Source of the DNA: Rhodobiaceae bacterium
GTDB taxonomy: Bacteria > Pseudomonadota > Alphaproteobacteria > Rhizobiales > Tepidamorphaceae
DNA: 35,285 nucleotides
Direction of reading: 5' to 3'
NCBI GenBank assembly: GCA_020441995.1
Contig: JAGRLC010000024.1
Coordinates: 1 to 35,285 of the forward strand
The notes under the pieces are model-generated. The model worked only from the letters and a program-made list of their open reading frames with translations. It was not told the DNA's origin and did no database searches. Positions 29,660 to 35,285 of this stretch are shown here, one piece after another; positions within the stretch are counted from its first letter, which is position 1; each line of letters begins with the position of its first letter. The position numbers and the translations under genes are program-made.

Positions 29660-30984
29660 TCGGCGGCTTCGGCCCCTGACATGGGCATTAGCGGGATGCG
29701 GCCGGATTCATTTGCAACAAGCCACGGCCTCTTCACGCCGCCCAACTGCTCGGCAACAGCCAGCCCGCTTTGCAACCCGTCCTCGTGGAAACCATAGCCG
29801 AAGTAACTGCCACAAAACCAAGTGCGCCGGCGTCCTTGCAGCGACCACAAATCCTTTTGTGCGTTCAAGGCGGCAGCATCGAAAAGCGGGTGGTGATACG
29901 TGAATTGGCGATGGATGGCCTTGGGATGAATTTCCGAGACCGGATTGAGTGTAACCAGCAGAGGGCTGGTGGTTTTCAGGCCCTGAAGTTCGTTCATCCA
30001 GTATGTCAGGCACAGGCTGGTATCGAGGCCGCGAGACGATTTCAGGTAGTTCCAGCTTGCCCAGATGTGCTGGCGCCTCGGCATCCATCGCCGGTCGCTG
30101 TGAAGCACGGCCTCGTTCTTCTGATACGAGAAGTTTCCAAGAATGGCAGCCTCATCAGGGCTGGGCTCCTCCAGCAGTGCAAGCGCCTGGTCGGCGTGTG
30201 TCGCAATCACGACCTGATCGAAGGGGCGCACGGCGCCGCGGCTGTCTTCAACCAGCGCCGCGCTGCCATGGCGGGCGATCCGCTTCGCGCCGACGCCTTT
30301 CATGCATTCAAAGCCGCCATCCTCGATCAGCCTGGCGACGTAGTTTGCGCTGCCGCCGGCGACGGTGCGCCATTCGGGCTGATCGACAAATCGCAGCAGC
30401 CCGTGATTTTCGTAGAAGTTCAGGAACGTGCGGGCGGGAAACGCGAGCATGCCATTCATGGTCGTCGACCAGATGGCCGCGCCCATCGGCACGATATGCT
30501 CCTCGATGAATTCGCGAGAATAACCTTCGCTTTCAAGAAACGCGTCAAGCGTCGTGGTTTCCTTGTAAGCCTGGACGCGCTGTGCCGCCGTTGCGAAGAA
30601 CCGGCGGATCTCGGACAGCATTTTCCAATGGCGTGCATTCAGAATGTTGCGGCGCTGGCCGAAGAAGCCGTTCGCCCCGGAGCCTGAATATTCATAAGCC
30701 CCCTCGCCCACCGAGACTGAAAAGCCCATCGAACTCCGCCTGGTTTCCACATCGAGATGCGCGAAGAGAGCGGTCAGGTTCGGGTAGGTTTTCTCGTTGT
30801 AGACGATGAAGCCGGTATCGACCGGGACCGGTCCGTCGGGAAGATCGACCTCAACGGTGTTGGCGTGACCGCCAAAGCGGCCGTCGATCTCGTAGAGTGT
30901 TACGTGATGCCTGCGCGCCAGCAGCCATGCGGCCGACAATCCGGAAATGCCGGAACCGATAACGGCGATATTCAAAGTTTGCAT
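29656..30984 (-). CDS. NAD(P)/FAD-dependent oxidoreductase (amine-oxidase-like)
   Basis: A 442-residue flavoprotein. The N-terminal dinucleotide fold 'IAVIGSGISGLSAAWLLARRHHVTLYEIDGRFGGHANTV' has the G-x-G-x-x-G motif. The C-terminus 'TWFCGSYFGYGFHEDGLQSGLAVAEQL' closes the FAD site as in amine oxidase/desaturase-like proteins. It heads the operon with DUF1365 and the CFA-family enzyme; in Rhodobacter the equivalent set is RpoE-controlled. The likely task is redox chemistry on acyl chains, by inference from context. I chose ATG 30984, just before the dinucleotide fold with AGGT upstream; longer frames to 31098 run through the promoter at 31016-31045. Confidence 0.9.
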   Translation of the reverse strand: MQTLNIAVIGSGISGLSAAWLLARRHHVTLYEIDGRFGGHANTVEVDLPDGPVPVDTGFIVYNEKTYPNLTALFAHLDVETRRSSMGFSVSVGEGAYEYSGSGANGFFGQRRNILNARHWKMLSEIRRFFATAAQRVQAYKETTTLDAFLESEGYSREFIEEHIVPMGAAIWSTTMNGMLAFPARTFLNFYENHGLLRFVDQPEWRTVAGGSANYVARLIEDGGFECMKGVGAKRIARHGSAALVEDSRGAVRPFDQVVIATHADQALALLEEPSPDEAAILGNFSYQKNEAVLHSDRRWMPRRQHIWASWNYLKSSRGLDTSLCLTYWMNELQGLKTTSPLLVTLNPVSEIHPKAIHRQFTYHHPLFDAAALNAQKDLWSLQGRRRTWFCGSYFGYGFHEDGLQSGLAVAEQLGGVKRPWLVANESGRIPLMPMSGAEAAE

Positions 30985-31015
30985 CAGGTACCTGCGATTG
31001 AGCGTTTGTTCGCTA

Positions 31016-31045
31016 CCGATACGCAGGCCCGGTGGAAGCGGATCA
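31016..31045 (-). promoter_or_regulatory. RpoE-type promoter (TGATCC-N18-TATCGG) for the flavoprotein operon
   Basis: On the minus strand TGATCC (31045-31040) and TATCGG (31021-31016) are separated by 18 bases. It lies about 30 bases before the flavoprotein start and is divergent from the DUF2177 promoter. Confidence 0.7.
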
Positions 31046-31058
31046 TCGATATGCAAGC

Positions 31059-31088
31059 TGATCCGGCAAGGATTTCCGCGCGTAACAA
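31059..31088 (+). promoter_or_regulatory. RpoE-type promoter (TGATCC-N18-TAACAA) for DUF2177-photolyase
   Basis: TGATCC at 31059-31064 and TAACAA at 31083-31088 with an 18-base spacer, about 23 bases before the DUF2177 start. Its -35 lies 13 bases from that of the divergent flavoprotein operon. Confidence 0.72.
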
Positions 31089-31111
31089 GAGCAACCAACC
31101 GGGAGAGTGTG

Positions 31112-31510
31112 ATGAAGCAGTTTGTCGTTGCCTATCTGGCCGCCGCCGGCACATTCCTTGCCATCGATTACGTTTGGCTGGCCCATCTCGCCCGGAATTT
31201 TTTCGTTTCGCGGCTCGGGCATCTCCTGCTGGAGAAGCCGATCTATGCCGCAGCCGGCGGGTTCTATCTTCTCTATGCTGTTGGAATTGTCATTTTCGCC
31301 GTCAGCCCGGCATTGCGCATGGGAAGCCCCGGAATGGCTTTCCTTTATGGCGCCCTGTTCGGCTTCTTCTGCTACGGTACCTATGACATCACGAATTTCG
31401 CAACGCTGAAGGGCTGGCCTGTGCAGGTCATGCTGGTCGATGTGGCATGGGGCACGACGCTGACGGGGCTGTCCGCCCTCGCCGCCTTCTACGCCGCGCG
31501 GCACTTCTAG
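31112..31510 (+). CDS. DUF2177 family membrane protein
   Basis: A 132-residue protein with about four transmembrane helices and the family motifs 'IDYVWLAHLARNFF' near the start and 'GALFGFFCYGTYDITNFATLKGW' in the third helix. The conserved 'D-x-x-W' and 'Y-D-x-T-N' residues suggest a buried polar site, but no activity is known. DUF2177 genes are core members of RpoE/ChrR regulons. GGGAGAG at 31101-31107 supports ATG 31112 (GTG 31109 is an alternative). It is followed after 16 bases by the photolyase, so the two share the RpoE-type promoter at 31059-31088. Confidence 0.92.
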   Translation: MKQFVVAYLAAAGTFLAIDYVWLAHLARNFFVSRLGHLLLEKPIYAAAGGFYLLYAVGIVIFAVSPALRMGSPGMAFLYGALFGFFCYGTYDITNFATLKGWPVQVMLVDVAWGTTLTGLSALAAFYAARHF

Positions 31511-31526
31511 GCTTGTCCCCCGGTCC

Positions 31527-33059
31527 ATGGCCCGCAAGCATCTCGTCGTCATTCTCGGCGACCAGCTCAGCCGGACAATTTCGTCGCTCAAAGGATGCAA
31601 CAAGCACGACACGCTTGTCCTCATGGCGGAACTGCCGGAGGAGGCAAGCTATGTCTGGCATCACAAGAAGAAGCTGATCTTCATCTTCTCGGCCATGCGG
31701 CATTTCGCGGAAGAGCTGCGCGGCGATGGCTGGAATGTCAGCTATCATCGTATCGATGGCGAGCACGGGTTTAAGAGTTTCACGGATGCCATCGAAGCCG
31801 CTCTGCAAAAATTCCCCGCCGACACGATCCGCGTCACCCATCCGGGCGAATGGCGGCTGAAACGGCAGATCGAGGACGACTGGACCGGTCTGGGTCCTGA
31901 AATCGATGTGAAGGAAGACGACCGCTTTATTGTGTCGCGATCCGAATTCTGCGACTGGGCAAAGGGCCGCAAGCTGCTTCGCATGGAGGATTTCTACCGC
32001 GAGGCGCGCAAGCGCACCGGGCTGCTGATGGACGGCAAAAAGCCTGTGGGCGGCACGTGGAACCTCGATACGGAAAACCGCAAGAGTCTCGACGGCGATC
32101 TGTTCGTGCCAAAGCCATGGAGGCAGAAACCCGACAAGATCACCGATGAGGTGATTGCGCTCGTCGTGGAACGCTTTGCGGATCATCCCGGCTCAAGCGG
32201 CGGTTTTCATTTTGCCGTCACCAGAGACGGTGCGGAAGCGGCGTTCAAACATTTCACCGAAAACGCCCTGCCCTCGTTCGGCGACTACCAGGACGCGATG
32301 TCGAGCGGGCACAAGTTCCTCTATCACGCGGTGATTTCGCCCTACATCAATGTCGGCCTGCTTGACCCGCTCGATGTCTGCCGCAGGGTCGAGACCGAAT
32401 ACGAAAAAGGCCGCGCGCCGCTCAACGCGGCGGAAGGGTTCATCCGGCAAATCATTGGCTGGCGGGAATATGTGCGCGGCGTCTACTGGTGTTTCATGCC
32501 GGACTATGCGGACAGGAACGCGCTCGATGCATCCCGCCCCCTGCCGGGCTTCTACTGGACCGGCGAAACCGATCTCAATTGCCTGAAACATGCCATTGGC
32601 CAGACGCTGGAAGAGGCCTACGCGCATCACATCCAGCGGCTGATGGTGACGGGCAACTTCGCGCTGCTGGCCGGCGTCGATCCTGTGCAGGTGCATGAAT
32701 GGTATCTGGCGGTCTATGCCGACGCGTTCGAGTGGGTCGAGATGCCGAACACAATCGGCATGAGCCAGTTCGCCGATGGCGGCCTGCTCGGCTCCAAGCC
32801 CTATGCCTGTTCGGGAAACTACATCAACAAGATGTCGGACTATTGCGGCGGCTGCCGCTATGACGTGAAGAAGCGCAGCGGCGAGGACGCCTGCCCGCTC
32901 AATTATCTCTACTGGGATTTCCTGGAGCGCAACCGCGAGAAACTGGAAGACAATCAGCGGCTGCGTTTTGCCTATGCCAATCTGGACAAGATGGATGCTG
33001 AGACGCGCAATGCCATCGTTTCGCAGGCCAGATCCTTCATCGACAAGCTCGACGGATAA
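31527..33059 (+). CDS. phrB: Iron-sulfur bacterial cryptochrome/(6-4) photolyase (FeS-BCP, PhrB/CryB type)
   Basis: A 510-residue photolyase/cryptochrome. It lacks the classical CPD photolyase N-terminus and begins 'MARKHLVVILGDQLS', as FeS-BCP proteins do. Four cysteines, C352, C440, C443 ('DYCGGCRYD') and C456 ('DACPLNYLYWDF'), have exactly the spacing of the [4Fe-4S] ligands of Agrobacterium PhrB. The FAD-binding half has 'GWREYVRGVYW' and 'MTGNFALLAG'-like segments ('RLMVTGNFALLAGVDP'). Agrobacterium PhrB repairs (6-4) photoproducts, and Rhodobacter CryB is a light regulator; which applies here is open. It lies in an RpoE-type operon with DUF2177. The ribosome binding site is poor, so coupling to DUF2177 is likely. 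Confidence 0.93.
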   Translation: MARKHLVVILGDQLSRTISSLKGCNKHDTLVLMAELPEEASYVWHHKKKLIFIFSAMRHFAEELRGDGWNVSYHRIDGEHGFKSFTDAIEAALQKFPADTIRVTHPGEWRLKRQIEDDWTGLGPEIDVKEDDRFIVSRSEFCDWAKGRKLLRMEDFYREARKRTGLLMDGKKPVGGTWNLDTENRKSLDGDLFVPKPWRQKPDKITDEVIALVVERFADHPGSSGGFHFAVTRDGAEAAFKHFTENALPSFGDYQDAMSSGHKFLYHAVISPYINVGLLDPLDVCRRVETEYEKGRAPLNAAEGFIRQIIGWREYVRGVYWCFMPDYADRNALDASRPLPGFYWTGETDLNCLKHAIGQTLEEAYAHHIQRLMVTGNFALLAGVDPVQVHEWYLAVYADAFEWVEMPNTIGMSQFADGGLLGSKPYACSGNYINKMSDYCGGCRYDVKKRSGEDACPLNYLYWDFLERNREKLEDNQRLRFAYANLDKMDAETRNAIVSQARSFIDKLDG

Positions 33060-33068
33060 CGGGTCCGC

Positions 33069-34028
33069 TCAAGCCGGTACCTTGGTTTTGCGCTGGTGCG
33101 ATGGGGCGTGCCCGAACCGCGTGCTGTAGGCCTGCGAGAAATGCGCCGAATTGGAGAAGCCGCAGGCAAGCGCAATTTCCGTGAGGTTTAATGTCGAACG
33201 GTCGACCAGGGCGCGGGCCTTGTCGAGGCGCATGTCGCGGTAGAAGGACATTGGCGTCTGACCAAGTTTTTCGGAGAACAGGCGGACGAGATGGCGTTCG
33301 CCGACGCCCGCCATATTGGCAAGCTTGGATAAGCTCAGCGGATCGGCAATATGATCCTGCATGGCCTGGATCACGGTTCTGACCGGGCGGCTCGTGGTCA
33401 CGTAGCGGCCTGCCGGGCCGGTGCGTTGCGGGGGGTCGGGCTGGCGCATGCCGGTATGGCCGATCTGATCGCTGACGCGATTGGCGAACTCAACCCCGTG
33501 ATGTTCCGAAATCATTGCCAGCATCATGTCGAAAGCCGCCGTGCCGCCAGCACAACTCATGCGGTCGCGGTCGACCACATAGACACTGCGTTCGACCAGC
33601 AGCGCCGGATTGGTTTCGAGCAGTGCTTCGGCATGTTCCCAATGCGCCGTCATGCGGCGGTTCTGCATGATGCCGGCGCGGGCAAGAATCACGGGGCCTG
33701 CGGAAATGCCGCCAATCATGATGCCCCGCCGCGCCAGAAGCCGCAGCCAGCTGAAAACGCGGGGGTCGTCGAAGCGGGACAATTCGCCCCCGGCGATGAC
33801 GAGGACAAGGTCGAAGTCCACGGTTTCGCCGACATGCGCTGTGGCGCGGACCTCGGAACCGCTGGAACTGGCCGAACGCGCCCCGGATGTTGGCAAGTGT
33901 TTGATTTCATACAGGCTTTCTCCGGAAATCAGGTTTGCTGTCCGCAATGGCTCAATCGCGGCCGCGTATGAGATCAGGGGAAAGCCGTCGATCAGGAGAA
34001 ACCCGACCCGGAATGAATCCACTTTCAT
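33069..34028 (-). CDS. GlxA family transcriptional regulator (DJ-1/PfpI plus AraC domains)
   Basis: A 319-residue regulator. The N-terminal DJ-1/PfpI-like domain spans about residues 5-185 ('VGFLLIDGFPLISYAAAIEPLRTAN', 'GGISAGPVILARAGIMQNRRMTAHWEH', 'SCAGGTAAFDMMLAMI'). The C-terminal AraC double helix-turn-helix spans about 215-315 ('LSLSKLANMAGVGERHLVRLFSEKLGQTP', 'IALACGFSNSAHFSQAYSTRFGHAP'). This architecture is shared by GbdR, CdhR and ArgR-type regulators of quaternary-amine and amino-acid catabolism. Such pathways release one-carbon units, which would suit the divergent formate-dehydrogenase-like gene, but the link is inference. ATG 34028 was preferred to GTG 34046; neither has a strong ribosome binding site. 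Confidence 0.9.
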   Translation of the reverse strand: MKVDSFRVGFLLIDGFPLISYAAAIEPLRTANLISGESLYEIKHLPTSGARSASSSGSEVRATAHVGETVDFDLVLVIAGGELSRFDDPRVFSWLRLLARRGIMIGGISAGPVILARAGIMQNRRMTAHWEHAEALLETNPALLVERSVYVVDRDRMSCAGGTAAFDMMLAMISEHHGVEFANRVSDQIGHTGMRQPDPPQRTGPAGRYVTTSRPVRTVIQAMQDHIADPLSLSKLANMAGVGERHLVRLFSEKLGQTPMSFYRDMRLDKARALVDRSTLNLTEIALACGFSNSAHFSQAYSTRFGHAPSHQRKTKVPA

Positions 34029-34286
34029 TGGTGTACCACACCCCACAAATGTCTATTTTAGAAAAAAATATAGCGGTTTTTCGAAAGTCATACAATCTAT
34101 CCATCCCCACAATGCGCCCACTTGGGAGGAAACAATAAGCAGGCCTGTACGGGTTGCGGATTCGGAAGCTGCAAAACAGCCTTTCCGGAGACCGCGACGG
34201 ATGACTGGCACGCAATCCTCATTGAACGCTGATTTTACATACCGTCGATATTCCGGCGCGTTATGTCTTGGAGGAGCATTCGTAAT

Positions 34287-35285
34287 ATGGCCACACACAG
34301 CGACAAGCTCGGGGTCTGGAAGAGCGGCGCCGGAAAAGGACGCAAGACACCGAAGGGCCGGCAGTATGAAGATGGCGCTCTTGAGGATGTGCGCGCCCTG
34401 CTTGGCGACTCCCCGCGCAACCGCGACCTGCTGATCGAGTTCCTGCACCTGATCCAGGACAAGTATGGCTGTCTGTCGGCCGAGCACCTGCGTGCGCTTG
34501 CCGAGGAAATGCGCCTCGCTCAATCGGAAGTCTATGAAGTCGCCACCTTCTACGCCCACTTCGATGTGGTGAAGGAAGGCGAGACCCCGCCTCCGGCCCT
34601 GACGATCAGGGTTTGCGATTCCCTGTCCTGCGAGATCGCCGGCGCGCAGGCGCTGCAGGCAGCGCTTGAGAAGGGCCTCGATCCCAAGGAAGTCCGCGTG
34701 CTGCGCGCGCCCTGCATGGGCCGCTGCGATACCGCGCCGGTTCTGGAGATCGGCCATAACCACATCGACCACGCGACGCCGGAAAAGGTCAACGAGGCGA
34801 TTGCCAAAGGCGACACGCACGCCCATGTGCCCGCCTACGAGGCATTCGCGGCCTACCGCGCCAACGGCGGCTACAAAGCACTGGAGGCGCTGCGCGACGG
34901 CTCCAAGACCCCCGATGAAGTGCAGCAGGAAGTCCTCGATTCCGGCCTGCGCGGCATGGGCGGCGCTGGCTTCCCGTCCGGCAAGAAATGGTCGTTCGTA
35001 CGCGCCGAGGAAGGTCCGCGTTATCTCGCCGTCAATGGCGACGAAGGCGAGCCGGGCACCTTCAAAGACCGTTATTTCCTTGAGCGCGACCCGCACCTCT
35101 TCCTTGAAGGCATGCTGATCGCCGCATGGGCGGTCGATGCCGACAAGGCCTTCATCTACATCCGCGACGAATACCCCGCGATCATCTCGCTGCTGCGCAA
35201 GGAAATCGCGGAACTGGAGAAGGCCGGTATCGTTTCGGAAGGCTATATCGATCTTCGCCGTGGCGCCGGCGCCTACATCTGCGGC
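34287..35285 (+). CDS. NuoE/NuoF-type fusion, probable NAD-dependent formate dehydrogenase diaphorase subunit (3' truncated)
   Basis: The frame is open from ATG 34287 to the window end (333 residues visible). Residues about 30-160 are a NuoE-like thioredoxin-fold [2Fe-2S] domain with ligands C110-x4-C115 ('VCDSLSCE') and C143-x3-C147 ('APCMGRCDTAP'). From about residue 180 a NuoF-like domain begins, with 'GLRGMGGAGFPSGKKWSFV' (NADH-binding Gly-rich loop) and 'VNGDEGEPGTFKDRYF' (FMN site). Such E-F fusions in Hyphomicrobiales usually precede the molybdenum formate dehydrogenase alpha subunit and pass electrons to NAD+. The alternative, part of complex I, is unlikely because complex I genes are separate. 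GGAGGAG at 34270-34276 precedes the start. The FMN/4Fe-4S end of the protein is outside the window. Confidence 0.9.
   Translation, partial: MATHSDKLGVWKSGAGKGRKTPKGRQYEDGALEDVRALLGDSPRNRDLLIEFLHLIQDKYGCLSAEHLRALAEEMRLAQSEVYEVATFYAHFDVVKEGETPPPALTIRVCDSLSCEIAGAQALQAALEKGLDPKEVRVLRAPCMGRCDTAPVLEIGHNHIDHATPEKVNEAIAKGDTHAHVPAYEAFAAYRANGGYKALEALRDGSKTPDEVQQEVLDSGLRGMGGAGFPSGKKWSFVRAEEGPRYLAVNGDEGEPGTFKDRYFLERDPHLFLEGMLIAAWAVDADKAFIYIRDEYPAIISLLRKEIAELEKAGIVSEGYIDLRRGAGAYICG

Noticed and set aside
28979..29797. A 272-codon open frame on the + strand
   Set aside because: It is antisense to DUF1365 and the flavoprotein, both coupled by ATGA overlaps and with clear family motifs.
34053..35096. A 347-codon open frame on the minus strand
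   Set aside because: It is antisense to the NuoE/NuoF fusion, which shows correctly spaced cysteine ligands and NADH/FMN motifs. The minus frame has no recognisable family.
1..35285. tRNA, rRNA, CRISPR, insertion sequence, prophage or attachment site
   Set aside because: No T-loop-like GGTTCGA context outside coding genes, no regularly spaced repeats, no transposase or integrase motifs and no terminal inverted repeats were seen by eye. The holin-like gene at 23620 stands alone with a DUF883 partner and is not phage.

Overview
The window looks like chromosome of a free-living alphaproteobacterium, most likely Hyphomicrobiales (Rhizobiales). The basis is roughly 60% GC codon use, a phyR/nepR/ecfG general stress response (GSR) locus, EcfG-type promoters (GGAAC-N16/17-CGTT), an RpoE-ChrR singlet-oxygen system, HWE histidine kinases and a fused NuoE/NuoF-type dehydrogenase subunit. 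No rRNA, tRNA, insertion sequence, prophage or CRISPR array is visible. All assignments are from motifs and family recognition; no database search was run.

Layout. 1-5.2 kb: housekeeping genes on the + strand (3' end of metG, a TatD-family nuclease, a PhnP-like metallo-beta-lactamase-fold hydrolase, mazG, an MsbA-like ABC exporter). 5.3-8.0 kb: a SAM methyltransferase diverging from a winged-helix/TolB-like/TPR regulator, with a tandem direct repeat between them. 8.05-13.85 kb: a tightly packed + strand operon (34-aa peptide, Cys-rich protein, imelysin, di-heme cytochrome, second imelysin, DUF1513) behind a promoter with a perfect TTGGACT/AGTCCAA inverted repeat. It is probably a periplasmic iron-acquisition system under an iron-responsive repressor.

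13.85-26.25 kb: a general-stress island. It holds phyR, nepR-ecfG, two HWE kinases, a Crp/Fnr regulator, a diacylglycerol-kinase-like protein and many small membrane or envelope proteins (PLDc_N, DUF3309, DUF1328, DUF883, holin-like, PRC-barrel, a 25-aa peptide, CsbD). I find ten EcfG-type promoters here; seven are exact GGAAC-N16/17-CGTT and three have CATT at -10. One exact promoter has no protein gene behind it. It is followed by about 100 nt with a hairpin carrying a C-rich loop and then an intrinsic terminator, so I propose a GSR-controlled small RNA resembling Caulobacter GsrN.

26.3-33.1 kb: a second ECF island, the singlet-oxygen/photo-oxidative module: rpoE-chrR, the FAD oxidoreductase-DUF1365-cyclopropane synthase operon, and the DUF2177-FeS photolyase operon. 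All three transcription units carry the same TGATCC-N18-TA promoter. 33.1-35.3 kb: a GlxA-type AraC regulator diverging from a NuoE/NuoF fusion, probably the diaphorase subunit of an NAD-linked formate dehydrogenase, cut by the window end.

Together, 13.8-33.1 kb reads as a stress module. The HWE kinases should phosphorylate PhyR, which sequesters NepR and frees EcfG. EcfG then transcribes its own locus, membrane-protective small proteins and the predicted sRNA. Next door, ChrR releases RpoE to remodel fatty acids and repair light damage.
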